Shown piece after piece: positions 8,789 through 19,302 of a stretch of DNA of 64,000 nt. The stretch covers positions 18,378 through 82,377 of the forward strand of contig JBNKRV010000203.1 of assembly GCA_050296935.1 (NCBI GenBank), given 5' to 3'. The stretch comes from Saccharicrinis sp050296935 (GTDB taxonomy: Bacteria > Bacteroidota > Bacteroidia > Bacteroidales > Marinilabiliaceae). The translations under genes and the position numbers were made by a program. Position 1 is the stretch's first letter; every line of letters starts with the position of its first letter. Below the pieces are notes generated by a model. It was not told where the DNA came from. It searched no databases and saw only the letters and a program-made list of their open reading frames with translations.

Positions 8789-9064
8789 ATGATTGGAGCG
8801 AAAATCCGAGAATTAAGAGAGGAGAATAATATTTTACTGCGCCAGCTTGCAGCTCAATTAGAAATGGACACTGCAATGCTTAGTAAAATGGAAAGAGGTG
8901 ACCGCTTTTTTAAAAAAGAGGACATTATAACTCTTTCGGAGATATTTAATCAAAACAGCAAAGATTTACTGACCTTATGGCTTGCTGATAAGATAATGAA
9001 AACTATTAGTAGTGAGGATTATCAGACTGAGGCATTGGAGTTAGCATTAAAAATATTGAAGTAA
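8789..9064 (+). CDS. XRE-family regulator of the restriction operon
   Basis: The 91-residue protein is essentially one Cro/C1-type helix-turn-helix (residues 5-58): I-R-E-L-R-E-x-N, L-L-R-Q-L-A-A-Q-L, then the recognition region D-T-A-M-L-S-K-M-E-R-G-x-R. The C-terminal tail is helical. It ends 7 bases before the Mod start and is probably a controller protein that delays or limits expression of the restriction genes. Proteins of this size and form accompany many type I and type III loci in Bacteroidota. The control role is inferred from position. Confidence 0.8.
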   Translation: MIGAKIRELREENNILLRQLAAQLEMDTAMLSKMERGDRFFKKEDIITLSEIFNQNSKDLLTLWLADKIMKTISSEDYQTEALELALKILK

Positions 9065-9071
9065 ATTGAAT

Positions 9072-10928
9072 ATGAGCATTGATAAATTAGACATGCAATC
9101 ACCAGATATAGTAAATGAGAATTTAGAAAAATTGGCTACACTTTTCCCAAACTGTGTAACTGAAAGTGCTAATGGTAAAGCCATTGATTTTGATTTACTC
9201 AAACAAGAACTAAATCATGCTGTTGTTGAAGGAAACAAAGAGCGATACCGTTTAGAGTGGCCAGGTAAGCGTGAAGCTATTGTTAATGCTAACCTACCAT
9301 CAACAAAAACTTTACGTCCTGTACGAGAAGATTCTGTTGACTTTGACAATACCGAGAACCTTTATATCGAAGGAGATAACCTTGAAGTTTTAAAACTGCT
9401 TCAAGAAAGTTATTTAGGTAAGGTTAAAATGATTTATATAGACCCTCCATATAATACTGGAAAAGACTTTGTATATAAGGATAATTTCACTAAAGATAGT
9501 GAGGAATATAAAGAGGAAAGTGGTCAAATAGACGAATACAACCAACGTTTATTGGCTAATCCTGAAATGTCTGGTAGGTACCATTCTGATTGGTTGAGTA
9601 TGTTATATCCAAGATTGAAGTTAGCACGCAATTTATTGACTCCTGATGGAGTAATTTTTATTTCAATTGATGATAATGAAGTAGCGAATTTGAGAAAATT
9701 GTGTGATGATATTTTTGGTGAGATTAATTTTATTGGAGAATTAATTTGGAAAAGTAGGCAAAACAAAGATAATAGGAATATAAGTGGCTTATCTATTGAC
9801 CACGAATATCTGATATGTTACTCTAGAGAATCTAATAGGAGAGTTTTTAAAGGTGCTGAAAGAAAAGTTGACCAATATACGAATCCAGACAATGATGAAA
9901 GAGGGGTATGGACAAGTGGTAATATGGTTGGAATATTATCAGAAGATTTACGTCCAAACTGCCATTATGACCTAGTTCATCCAGAAACAGGTATTAATTA
10001 TGGAAAACCTAAAATGGGTTGGCGATATGATAAAAACACAATGAATAGGTTAATCTCTGAAAATCGTATTCTATGGCCTAATAGTCCAGAAGGGAGACCT
10101 AGACGAAAAGTTTTCTTATCTGAATTAAATGAAACTTTACCAAATTACACTTCAATTATCGGAGAGGGATTATATACAAGGAATGGGACTAAAGATTTAC
10201 AGGAACTCTTTTCAGATAAATATTTTGATTTCCCTAAACCTTTTGAATTAATTAAAATCCTATTAAATCAGTGTTCGGGAAAAGATAGTTCAGATATTAT
10301 TCTTGACTTCTTTTCGGGTTCTGGGTCAGCAGCCCATGCTACACTTGCGAGCAATATGGAAGACCAAGGAAATCGAAAATTTATAATGGTTCAAATTCCA
10401 GAATTAATTAGCGAAACAAGTGGAGCCTATAAAGCAGGTTACAAAAATATTTGTGAAATAGGCAAGGAACGTATTCGTAGGGCAGCAAAGAAAATAAAAA
10501 AAGACACCAATGCTGATATTGATTATGGTTTTAGAGTTTACCGTTTGGATGAAAGTAATATGCAGGATGTATACTATAAACCGCAGGAATATAAGCAAGA
10601 AATGATAGATATGTTTGCTGATAATGTTAAACCAGATAGAACCGCAGATGATCTATTGGCACAGGTTATGCTTGATTGGGGCTTACCTCTTTCTCTTAAA
10701 ATTGAGCAAGCTTCTGTTACTGGAAAGAATGTATTTAAAGTAGCAGGAGATTCTCTTTATGTTTGTTTCGATAAAGGTATAGACGAAGATTTTGCGAAAG
10801 AGATTGCGAAAGAAACCCCAATGCGTATTGTGTTCCGTGACAATGGTTTTAAAAGCGATACTGCCAAAGTAAATGTGCAGCAGCTTTTAAAACAATTAAG
10901 TCCCGAAACCGAAATGAAAGTGATATAG
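9072..10928 (+). CDS. mod: Type III DNA methyltransferase (Mod)
   Basis: The 618-residue enzyme transfers a methyl group to adenine N6 and gives the restriction complex its sequence specificity. Motif IV is DPPYNTG (about residue 124) and the AdoMet-binding motif I, DFFSGSG, comes later (about 410), so it is of the beta class typical of type III Mod. The variable centre (about 220-390) is the expected target-recognition region. The N-terminal start at the ATG 9072 is preferred to a TTG six bases upstream. It lies between the XRE gene and a Septu-like pair, with Res three genes downstream, so Mod and Res are separated by an inserted module. The recognition site cannot be read from sequence. 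Confidence 0.9.
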   Translation: MSIDKLDMQSPDIVNENLEKLATLFPNCVTESANGKAIDFDLLKQELNHAVVEGNKERYRLEWPGKREAIVNANLPSTKTLRPVREDSVDFDNTENLYIEGDNLEVLKLLQESYLGKVKMIYIDPPYNTGKDFVYKDNFTKDSEEYKEESGQIDEYNQRLLANPEMSGRYHSDWLSMLYPRLKLARNLLTPDGVIFISIDDNEVANLRKLCDDIFGEINFIGELIWKSRQNKDNRNISGLSIDHEYLICYSRESNRRVFKGAERKVDQYTNPDNDERGVWTSGNMVGILSEDLRPNCHYDLVHPETGINYGKPKMGWRYDKNTMNRLISENRILWPNSPEGRPRRKVFLSELNETLPNYTSIIGEGLYTRNGTKDLQELFSDKYFDFPKPFELIKILLNQCSGKDSSDIILDFFSGSGSAAHATLASNMEDQGNRKFIMVQIPELISETSGAYKAGYKNICEIGKERIRRAAKKIKKDTNADIDYGFRVYRLDESNMQDVYYKPQEYKQEMIDMFADNVKPDRTADDLLAQVMLDWGLPLSLKIEQASVTGKNVFKVAGDSLYVCFDKGIDEDFAKEIAKETPMRIVFRDNGFKSDTAKVNVQQLLKQLSPETEMKVI

Positions 10929-10956
10929 TTTTTACTTACCACATAAATAGATAATT

Positions 10957-12207
10957 ATGAGAGTAAATAAAATTTACATAGAAAATTTTAAAGGATTTGA
11001 AAAAGAAGAATTCGTTTTCAATGACAGGTTTACTGTATTAATTGGTGATAATGGTGCTGGTAAGTCAGGTATTTTAGATGCTATATCAATCGGTATTGGT
11101 ACTGTTTTACTCAAAACAGGTGCGACTTTTAGTCATAATGGTAAAAGGTCGAGACCTCTGTTTAAAAATGAAATGCGAAAAGTATCAGTATCTGATGATA
11201 ATATTGAGTTAAGTAACGTTGTTTTAGCTGGTGAGTTTACCTATAATGAAGAAACTTTACCTTGGAGAAGAGAGCAAGCTGCTAATTCTCAAAGTTTGTC
11301 TGTGAAGCATGCTAAAACGCTTACTGAATTAGGAGTATGGATTTCGAAAAACCTAAAAGAACAAATTAATTTACCACTTATTGCATATCACTCTACAGCA
11401 AGGCTTGCAGGGCAAATTCATGGTAAAACGGCTTATGAAAAGACAGGCTCTCGTTTAGATGGATATTATGCCTGTTTAGACCCTCGTTCAATAAGTGACA
11501 AGTTTTTATCTTGGTTTAAAACCTATGAGGATTCTGTACTAAAATTTGATAAGGATAAAACTTTGTATAATGCTTTTACTGAAGCTGTAATTTCTGTTAT
11601 CCCAACATGGAATGAAATAAAATTCCATTGGGGATTAGATGATATTATTGGTAAACAGTCAGATGGAATGTGGTTACCTCTATCCGATTTAAGCGATGGT
11701 TATAGAGCTATTATAGGTTTAGTAGCAGACCTTGCGTATAGAGCGATTAAGCTTAATCCTCATTTAGGAGCTGATGCAGTCAAACAAACAAGAGGAATTG
11801 TTTTAATTGACGAAATAGATATGCACCTTCATCCCAAATGGCAGAAGAAAATTGTTGATGAATTAAAGCATGCTTTTCCAAATATCCAATTTATAGCCAC
11901 AACTCACTCTCCATTTATTGTACAGTCTTTAAGAGCTGATGAGATTATTAATCTTGATAACGAAACTATCGATGAAAATCCGAATACATTATCTATAGAG
12001 GATAATGCATCTTTAATGGGAGTAAAAGAAGGAATGAGCGAAGAGTTTACTACAAAAGAACAAACCGCTACAGACTATTTAAAATTATTAGATTCAGAAC
12101 CTTCCGATGAAGTTTTGGCAAAGCTTGATGAGTTAATTGCATCAACAACAGACCCTGCGTTTAAAGCAAAGTTACAAATGGAGCGTTTATCTAAATTTGG
12201 AAAGTAA
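10957..12207 (+). CDS. ptuA: AAA ATPase, PtuA-like (Septu)
   Basis: The 416-residue protein has an N-terminal ABC/SMC-type ATPase: Walker A GDNGAGKS (about residues 30-37), a signature-like segment LSDLSDGYR (about 243), Walker B GIVLIDEIDMHLHP (about 280-293) and the switch His in ATTHSPF. This is the form of PtuA and retron-associated ATPases. PtuA works with the HNH nuclease PtuB, whose gene follows directly with no spacer. In Septu the ATPase is thought to hold the nuclease until phage infection. Here the pair sits between mod and res on the same strand. The family call is confident; that it acts as a Septu system, alone or tied to the type III enzyme, is inference. Confidence 0.8.
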   Translation: MRVNKIYIENFKGFEKEEFVFNDRFTVLIGDNGAGKSGILDAISIGIGTVLLKTGATFSHNGKRSRPLFKNEMRKVSVSDDNIELSNVVLAGEFTYNEETLPWRREQAANSQSLSVKHAKTLTELGVWISKNLKEQINLPLIAYHSTARLAGQIHGKTAYEKTGSRLDGYYACLDPRSISDKFLSWFKTYEDSVLKFDKDKTLYNAFTEAVISVIPTWNEIKFHWGLDDIIGKQSDGMWLPLSDLSDGYRAIIGLVADLAYRAIKLNPHLGADAVKQTRGIVLIDEIDMHLHPKWQKKIVDELKHAFPNIQFIATTHSPFIVQSLRADEIINLDNETIDENPNTLSIEDNASLMGVKEGMSEEFTTKEQTATDYLKLLDSEPSDEVLAKLDELIASTTDPAFKAKLQMERLSKFGK

Positions 12208-12888
12208 ATGAGACCAGTTTCAAGAGGAAATATTCCAACAGACGAATACGATGTTGATATTGAATTTACCGAATACTCACGAACAAGACAATATTTAATT
12301 GAGAGAATTGGAGAATATTGCTCTTATTGTGAGCGAAAGATACCTGCTAACCTGGCTGTAGAACACGTACATCCCAAAGATTTGTACCCTGCTTTAGAGC
12401 TAGAATGGTCTAATCTATTACTAGCTTGTACCAATTGTAACTCAACCAAAGGGAAAAAGGATGTTAAGTTATGTGATTATGTATTCCCTGATATGGGCAA
12501 CTCGTTTGAACTTTTTGAATATAGTTCTGATGGCATAGTGAAACCAGCTAAAGGGTTGTCAAGTAGATTTAGAACATTAGCAATAAATATGATTAGGCTA
12601 GTTGGACTTGATAAAAAATCACCTAAAAAAGGAACCATAGCTTGGCAGGAGGATTCAGATAGAAGACAAAAGCATAGAATACAAGCATTAATAGAATCAG
12701 AAGATTATAGAAAAAAATATAGCGCTGCTGATCAATCTGTAAGAGACATTATGAAAGATATGATTATAACAATAGCAGTTCATCAAGGTTTTTGGTCTAT
12801 TTGGATGCATGCATTTGCATCATTTCCAGAGATACAAAGAGAGCTTGTAAACTCTTACTGTGGAACTAATAAAACATTTTTTAATTAA
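12208..12888 (+). CDS. ptuB: HNH endonuclease, PtuB-like (Septu)
   Basis: The 226-residue protein carries a zinc-bound HNH nuclease domain: C-S-Y-C (Cys38, Cys41), the V-E-H-V-H segment (His53, His55) and C-T-N-C-N-S-T-K-G (Cys74, Cys77, Asn78). This is the pattern of PtuB and of retron-type HNH effectors. Its ATG follows the TAA of the PtuA-like gene without a gap, so the two are translationally linked. It is expected to cut or degrade DNA (or RNA) in the cytoplasm after activation. The C-terminal half (about 115-226) is helical and unrecognised. Confidence 0.8.
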   Translation: MRPVSRGNIPTDEYDVDIEFTEYSRTRQYLIERIGEYCSYCERKIPANLAVEHVHPKDLYPALELEWSNLLLACTNCNSTKGKKDVKLCDYVFPDMGNSFELFEYSSDGIVKPAKGLSSRFRTLAINMIRLVGLDKKSPKKGTIAWQEDSDRRQKHRIQALIESEDYRKKYSAADQSVRDIMKDMIITIAVHQGFWSIWMHAFASFPEIQRELVNSYCGTNKTFFN

Positions 12889-12910
12889 GAACAATTAGAA
12901 GAATTAGTAG

Positions 12911-15900
12911 GTGAAATTACAATTTAAAGAGCAAAAGTTTCAAGTAGATGCAGTAAAAGCAGTTGTTGATTGTTTTAAAGGTCAGCCATTAAAAACTAAC
13001 CGATTTACTTTAGAACGTAGTATAGACTTAATGCGTAAAGCAAAGTTAGCAAGTGCAGGAGAACATACACTGGGTTTGGAACAAGAGGTTTTAGAGAATA
13101 TTGGTTACAGAAATAGCGCTATTCAAATTACTGATGCTCAATTATTGCAAAATATACAAGGCATACAAAAATCTAACGACCTTTTTGAAAGCCAACAATT
13201 AGAACGACCACGAGGAGCAAAACTAGGTTGTAATTTGACTATTGAGATGGAAACAGGTACTGGTAAAACCTATACCTATATACGCACGATGTATGAGTTC
13301 CATAAACATTATGGTTGGAGTAAGTTTATAGTGGTTGTACCAAGTATTGCAATACGTGAGGGTGTTTACAAATCTTTTGATGTTACTCAAGAACACTTTC
13401 AAGAACTATATGGACACAAGATTAGACCCTTTATTTATAGCTCAAGCAGCCCACAGGATATAGAAAACTACGCGTCCGACAATAGAGTTAGTGTAATGAT
13501 TATAAATACACAGGCTTTTAGTCGAAGAGGTAAAGATGCACTAAGGATTTTTCAGGAATTAGATCAATTTGGTTCTCGTAAACCTATTGAAATAATTGCT
13601 CAGACGAATCCTATCATAATCATTGACGAACCTCAATCTGTGGATGGCCCGGTTGCTCTGCAAATGATGCAAGAGTTTAATCCTCTTTTTTCATTACGTT
13701 ATTCAGCAACACATAAAGAGGATTACAACAAAGTATATCGACTCGATGCTCTTGATGCTTATAACAAGCGTTTAGTAAAAAAAATACAAGTAAAAGGGAT
13801 TAACTTAAAAGGTTCAACCGGAACTACAGGATACTTGTACTTAGAACATATTAAACTAAGTGCAAATAAACCACCTGTAGCTGTGCTTGAATTTGAACAA
13901 CGCAGCAAATCAGGTATTGTTAAAAGAGTTAGACAACATTTAAGTGAAGGTGCTAACATTTATGAGCTGTCAGGAAATATCCCAGCATATAAAAATGTTA
14001 CAATTACCGAAGTTAACGGACAATTCAATAAAATAGTAATAGGTGGCGAAGATATTTATGCCGGAGATATTTTAAATGATAAAGATGAAAATGCTTTTCG
14101 CAGAGTACAGATAAGAGAAACAATAAAATCGCATTTACAAAAGGAAAAACAGTATTTCGATAAAGGAATTAAAGTTCTTTCTCTGTTTTTTATTGATTCC
14201 GTTGAAAAATACCGGGTTTATGATGAAAATGGAGAGGCTAAGTTAGGCGAGTATGCACAAATATTTGAAGAAGAGTATATCAAGCTTAGAAGTGAGTTTT
14301 TAGATTTGTTTCAAGAAGATTACAATAAATTTCTTCGAGATACAGACCCAACCACAGCACAAAAAGCTTACTTTCCTAGTAAATATACTGAGTACCTTAA
14401 TCGAGATGATGCAAAATCAGTTCATAACGGATACTTTTCTATCGATAAAAAGGGAAAGACTATTGATTCAAAGGTAAAAAGAGGAAGTGATGACTCTGAT
14501 GATGTTTCTGCTTACGACTTGATAATGAAAGATAAGGAAAGGCTTTTAAGTTTTGAAGAGCCAACACGATTTATCTTTTCTCATTCTGCACTAAAAGAGG
14601 GTTGGGATAATCCAAATGTATTTCAAATTTGTGCATTAAAAAATATTGATAGCGGAAGCCAGACCCGTAGACGACAAGAAGTTGGTCGTGGTATGCGTTT
14701 GTGTGTAAATCATCATGGTCATCGACTAGACTATGATACCATTGGAGAGCAAGTACATGAAGTAAATAAGCTAACAGTTATTGCTTCAGAAAGCTATGAG
14801 GCATTTGCCAAAGGTTTGCAATCCGAAATAGCAAGTACCCTTAAAGACCGTCCACAAAAAGCAGAAGTGGAGTACTTTGTAAATAAAGTAGTTCGTAATG
14901 AACACGGACAGGAACTTCGTATAAGTGAATTTGATGCTAAAAAGTTAAACAAGCATCTGTACAAGAATGATATCATTGATGAAGATGATAAAATAACAGA
15001 TGAAGGTCGAGAAAAAATAGAAGCAAAGAAAATACCTCTACCTGAAAATCTTGAATCATATCGTGATTCTGTTTGCGAATTATTGCAGTCTGTTTACACA
15101 GATAAAAAGTTTATGGCAAGTGATGAACGAAAAAGTATTGAAATTGGCACGAATTCAAACTTTCATAAAAAAGAATTTCAAGAACTGTGGAATAGAATAA
15201 ATCTTAAAACCATTTATGAGGTTGAGTTTGATTCAGAAAAGCTTGTTAAAGACAGTATCGTACTATTAGATGCTCAGTTGAATATTGGCGACCGAATTTA
15301 CATGATAAAAACAGGAGAATTAATTGATGGTTCAAAAGAGCAAATGAAGGATGGCTCGTTAATGAAGGAAATTCAAAACGACAAAGAAAAGCTTGATAGC
15401 GATGTTTATGCCAATGCCATATATGATCTTGTTGGAGAAATTGAAGTGCTTACAAATTTAACTCGTAAGACAATTGTACGAATTTTAAAAGGATTACGTC
15501 CTCAGAAATTTGCTTTAATACGTAAAAATCCTGAAGAATTTATAGCTAAAGCAGGAAAGTTGATAAATGAAGTTAAAGCCAGCTTAATAATTAATAACAT
15601 TAAATACTCTAAAACAGAGGAACGTTACGATTCAAGAACCATATTTACAAACGATAAGTTTGCTTTGCGAAATTCTGACAGGTTGAAGAAGCACATCTAT
15701 GACTTCATGATTTCTGACTCAGCCATCGAATCTAATTTTGCAAAAGATTTAGAGAATAGTACAGAAGTTGTCGTTTATGCAAAGCTACCTAAGAGTTTCC
15801 ATATTACTACGCCTATTGCGAATTATAATCCTGATTGGGCTATTGTATTTGATAAAGATAAAGTTCGCCAAATATACTTTGTAACAGAAACTAAAGGTTC

Positions 15901-16045
15901 AGATTCTGACCAGGATTTAAGAGCAATTGAAAAACTAAAAATTCATTGTGCGGGCGAGCACTTTAAAGAGATTGGAAATGGTGAGGTTAAGTTTATGAAA
16001 GTTGCAAGCTACGAATCATTAACCAATGCTTTAGAATATAATTGA
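12911..16045 (+). CDS. res: Type III restriction subunit (Res)
   Basis: The 1044-residue protein is the helicase-nuclease of a type III restriction enzyme. Walker A is METGTGKT (about 113-120), the Walker B is the type III form DEPQ (about 239), and helicase motif VI is EVGRGMR (about 590). The C-terminal PD-(D/E)XK nuclease lies near 970-1000, with the Asp of PDWAIVF and the ETK of FVTETKGS. With Mod it would translocate on DNA and cut unmodified sites. The start codon is GTG at 12911, 22 bases after the HNH gene. All key residues are present, so it looks functional. Confidence 0.9.
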   Translation: MKLQFKEQKFQVDAVKAVVDCFKGQPLKTNRFTLERSIDLMRKAKLASAGEHTLGLEQEVLENIGYRNSAIQITDAQLLQNIQGIQKSNDLFESQQLERPRGAKLGCNLTIEMETGTGKTYTYIRTMYEFHKHYGWSKFIVVVPSIAIREGVYKSFDVTQEHFQELYGHKIRPFIYSSSSPQDIENYASDNRVSVMIINTQAFSRRGKDALRIFQELDQFGSRKPIEIIAQTNPIIIIDEPQSVDGPVALQMMQEFNPLFSLRYSATHKEDYNKVYRLDALDAYNKRLVKKIQVKGINLKGSTGTTGYLYLEHIKLSANKPPVAVLEFEQRSKSGIVKRVRQHLSEGANIYELSGNIPAYKNVTITEVNGQFNKIVIGGEDIYAGDILNDKDENAFRRVQIRETIKSHLQKEKQYFDKGIKVLSLFFIDSVEKYRVYDENGEAKLGEYAQIFEEEYIKLRSEFLDLFQEDYNKFLRDTDPTTAQKAYFPSKYTEYLNRDDAKSVHNGYFSIDKKGKTIDSKVKRGSDDSDDVSAYDLIMKDKERLLSFEEPTRFIFSHSALKEGWDNPNVFQICALKNIDSGSQTRRRQEVGRGMRLCVNHHGHRLDYDTIGEQVHEVNKLTVIASESYEAFAKGLQSEIASTLKDRPQKAEVEYFVNKVVRNEHGQELRISEFDAKKLNKHLYKNDIIDEDDKITDEGREKIEAKKIPLPENLESYRDSVCELLQSVYTDKKFMASDERKSIEIGTNSNFHKKEFQELWNRINLKTIYEVEFDSEKLVKDSIVLLDAQLNIGDRIYMIKTGELIDGSKEQMKDGSLMKEIQNDKEKLDSDVYANAIYDLVGEIEVLTNLTRKTIVRILKGLRPQKFALIRKNPEEFIAKAGKLINEVKASLIINNIKYSKTEERYDSRTIFTNDKFALRNSDRLKKHIYDFMISDSAIESNFAKDLENSTEVVVYAKLPKSFHITTPIANYNPDWAIVFDKDKVRQIYFVTETKGSDSDQDLRAIEKLKIHCAGEHFKEIGNGEVKFMKVASYESLTNALEYN

Positions 16046-16071
16046 ATATCAACAACTAATCGTATATACAA

Positions 16072-19000
16072 ATGAAGCTCATTGATAATATAAATGAAAG
16101 ACTTGAAGATGATTTAAAGCTTGAAATAAAAAAAGGTAGCAAACTAGCAATTGCTGCTTCATCGTTTTCAATTTATGCTTACGAAGCATTGAAAAAGGAG
16201 CTATCAAAAATTGACGAGCTACGTTTTGTATTTACATCCCCTACATTTTTAGAGGAAAAGTTTCAGAAACAATCTAGAGAGTTTTATATTCCACATATAT
16301 ATAAAGAAGCCGAATTGTGTGGTGGCGAATTTGAACTAAGACTTAAAAATGAGCTAAACCAAAGAGCAATAGCAAAAGAGTGTTCAAGGTGGGTTCAAGA
16401 AAAAGTTATTTTTAAATCCAATAAGCATTCTAATCAACCATTAAACGGTATTATTCATGTTGATAACGGAAAAGATATTGGTGTTGCTTACTCAAATATA
16501 AACAGCTTCACTACTTCAGATTTAGGAGTTACCCATAAGAAGGGTTTTCCTGCTTTAATACAAAAAACAGGAAATCCTCAGAGCAAAGCATACTTAGAGT
16601 GGTTTAACCAAATATGGGCAAACGAAGAAAATTTAGAAAATGTAACAAAGTTTGTTCAAGAATATTTTGAAAATGCATTTAAAGAGAATAGCCCTGAGTT
16701 TATTTATTTCATTACACTTTACAATATCTTCAATGATTTTCTTGATGATATTTCAATGGATAACCTACCAAATGATGAAATTGGATTTAAGCATACTGTA
16801 ATATGGAGTAAACTCTATAATTTCCAACAAGATGCTGTCATTGGAGCAATCAATAAATTGGAAAAATATAATGGATGCATTATAGCTGATAGTGTTGGTT
16901 TAGGTAAAACTTTCTCTGCTCTTGGAGTTATTAAATATTATGAAAAACGGAATAAAGATGTTCTTGTGTTATGCCCCAAAAAACTAGAAGCTAATTGGAA
17001 CACATATCGTCACAACGATAAAAATAACATTCTGGCTAAAGACAGGTTTAGATATGATGTACTTTTTCATACCGATTTATCACGTGAAAAAGGTCAGAGT
17101 AACGGTAGAAACCTAGAGAGTGTAAATTGGGGTAATTATGGCTTAATAGTTATTGATGAATCACATAATTTCAGAAACAATAACACATCGGTTGGCAAAG
17201 AAAATCGTTACCAGAAACTACTTCGTAAAGTTATACAGGAAGGAATTGAAACAAAAGTACTAATGCTTTCTGCAACTCCTGTAAATAATCGGTTCAACGA
17301 TTTAAAAAATCAATTAGCTTTAACTTATGAGGGGGTGCCTAGTAAAATAGATGGGAAACTTGACACCAATAAAGGCATTGATGTGATATTTAGAAAAGCA
17401 CAACAAGCATTTAACATTTGGTCCAGATTTGAATCAGATCATAGAACAACTGACAAGCTGCTTGACATGTTGGATTTTGACTTTTTTGAAATATTAGACA
17501 GCCTTTCAATCGCTAGGTCAAGAAAACATATCACAACTTATTACGATACAAGTGCTATTGGAAAATTTCCAAATCGAAATATCCCTGTGTCTATTCAAAG
17601 TCCCTTAACTAAGGAGAGGAGTACAAATTATGTTGATATTGCAGAAACGCTAACTTTGTTAAATCTATCTGTTTATTCTCCACTAAGTTATATTTTACCC
17701 AGCAAAGTTCAGTTCTACGCAGAACTATACGATAAAAAAGTAAAAGCTGGCAGTGGTGGAACATTTTCACAGATTGACAGGGAAACTAGTTTGAAGGTGT
17801 TAATGCGCATGAACCTCTTAAAACGAATTGAAAGCTCTGTTTATTCATTCCGCCTAACTGTTGAGAATATTATCACACAGATTAAAGATGCTATTGTAGC
17901 TATTAACAAAAGTGGCTCTAATACTTATTCAGGTATTCAAGCCAATGGGTCTGATTATGACTGGGAGGCCGATTGGGGCGATGAAGAAAACGTTATTGGA
18001 AATAAAATTAAAGTTCATATTGCAGATATGGACTGTACTAAATGGAAAGAAGATTTAGGCGAGGATTTGGCTATTTTAGAAAAGCTAAGACAAAACGTTC
18101 TTTTCATAAAAGGCGAAACTGACTATAAACTTGAACAGCTAAAAGGTCAGATAATTCAAAAACTCATTACGCCTTTAAATCCTAACAATAAGAAAGTAAT
18201 AGTATTTACAGCTTTTGCTGATACTGCAAATTATATATACAATAGTTTAAAGGGGTATTTCAAGTCTAATTATAACATTAACACTGCTTTAATAACAGGT
18301 ACAAGCAGAAAATGCAATACCAAAGAAGTTCCATCAGACTTAAATACAATACTTACCTGTTTTTCACCACGAAGTAAAAATAAAGCTCAAATTTTTCCGA
18401 ATATTAATGCAGAAATAGACCTATTAATTGCTACAGATTGTATATCTGAGGGGCAAAACCTCCAAGATTCTGATTATTTAATTAATTACGACATACACTG
18501 GAATCCAGTTCGTATAATTCAACGTTTTGGTAGAATTGACCGTATTGGCTCTATCAACACAAATATTACAATGGTTAACTTTTGGCCAGATGTAACACTA
18601 GATGCCTATATAAATTTAAAACAACGCGTTGAAAATAGAATGCTAATTAGCAATATGGCAAGTACTGGGGACGATAATATTTTAAATACTGAAGAAAAGG
18701 ATTTGGAATATCGCAAGATTCAACTAAAGAAACTGCAAGAAGAGGTTATTGACCTTGAAGATTTACGTGAAGGAGTAAGTATTACTGACCTTGGTTTGAA
18801 TGATTTTCGTGTTGACTTATCTAATTACATTAAAACCTATGGTGACTTAAGAAATGTTCCAGAGGGCTTACATGCTGTTACAGAATCTGATAAGATTCTT
18901 GAAAAGGGTGTTATTTATGTTCTGAAAAATATAAATAGTAATATAAATATTGATAAAATGAATCGTTTACATCCATACTATATGGTATATATGAAAGAAA

Positions 19001-19302
19001 ATGGTGAAGTTGGCTATAACCATCTTGAAGGTAAAAAGATACTAGATATTTTAAGAATGCTATGCAAAGGTCAGAATCAACCATTGATAGATGTTTGTAA
19101 GAAATTTTCCCAAGAAACAAATGATTACCGAAAGATGCATAATTACTCAAAGCTTCTCAAAAAGAGTATTGGCACTATTATCAGCACCCAAGAAGAAAAA
19201 GAAGTAACGAGCTTGTTTTCTACAGGTGGCACAACCGTTCTGAAAGATAAGCTAAAAGGAATTGAAGATTTTAAACTTGTTTCATTTATTATAGTTAAGT
19301 GA
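16072..19302 (+). CDS. SNF2-type helicase with PLD-like N-terminus
   Basis: The 1076-residue protein begins with a phospholipase-D-like region (about 1-180) that lacks a clear HKD motif and so may only bind DNA. An SF2/SNF2 ATPase follows: Walker A ADSVGLGKT (about 270), DESHNFRN (about 361), LSATPVNNR (about 402) and QRFGRIDRIG (about 817-826). A long insert separates the two helicase lobes. Helicases of this build are found in defence islands next to type III or type I modification genes. It lies 26 bases after res and overlaps the DUF4391 gene by one base, so it belongs to the same operon. Its precise role is not known to me; remodelling or translocation on invading DNA is inference. Confidence 0.8.
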   Translation: MKLIDNINERLEDDLKLEIKKGSKLAIAASSFSIYAYEALKKELSKIDELRFVFTSPTFLEEKFQKQSREFYIPHIYKEAELCGGEFELRLKNELNQRAIAKECSRWVQEKVIFKSNKHSNQPLNGIIHVDNGKDIGVAYSNINSFTTSDLGVTHKKGFPALIQKTGNPQSKAYLEWFNQIWANEENLENVTKFVQEYFENAFKENSPEFIYFITLYNIFNDFLDDISMDNLPNDEIGFKHTVIWSKLYNFQQDAVIGAINKLEKYNGCIIADSVGLGKTFSALGVIKYYEKRNKDVLVLCPKKLEANWNTYRHNDKNNILAKDRFRYDVLFHTDLSREKGQSNGRNLESVNWGNYGLIVIDESHNFRNNNTSVGKENRYQKLLRKVIQEGIETKVLMLSATPVNNRFNDLKNQLALTYEGVPSKIDGKLDTNKGIDVIFRKAQQAFNIWSRFESDHRTTDKLLDMLDFDFFEILDSLSIARSRKHITTYYDTSAIGKFPNRNIPVSIQSPLTKERSTNYVDIAETLTLLNLSVYSPLSYILPSKVQFYAELYDKKVKAGSGGTFSQIDRETSLKVLMRMNLLKRIESSVYSFRLTVENIITQIKDAIVAINKSGSNTYSGIQANGSDYDWEADWGDEENVIGNKIKVHIADMDCTKWKEDLGEDLAILEKLRQNVLFIKGETDYKLEQLKGQIIQKLITPLNPNNKKVIVFTAFADTANYIYNSLKGYFKSNYNINTALITGTSRKCNTKEVPSDLNTILTCFSPRSKNKAQIFPNINAEIDLLIATDCISEGQNLQDSDYLINYDIHWNPVRIIQRFGRIDRIGSINTNITMVNFWPDVTLDAYINLKQRVENRMLISNMASTGDDNILNTEEKDLEYRKIQLKKLQEEVIDLEDLREGVSITDLGLNDFRVDLSNYIKTYGDLRNVPEGLHAVTESDKILEKGVIYVLKNINSNINIDKMNRLHPYYMVYMKENGEVGYNHLEGKKILDILRMLCKGQNQPLIDVCKKFSQETNDYRKMHNYSKLLKKSIGTIISTQEEKEVTSLFSTGGTTVLKDKLKGIEDFKLVSFIIVK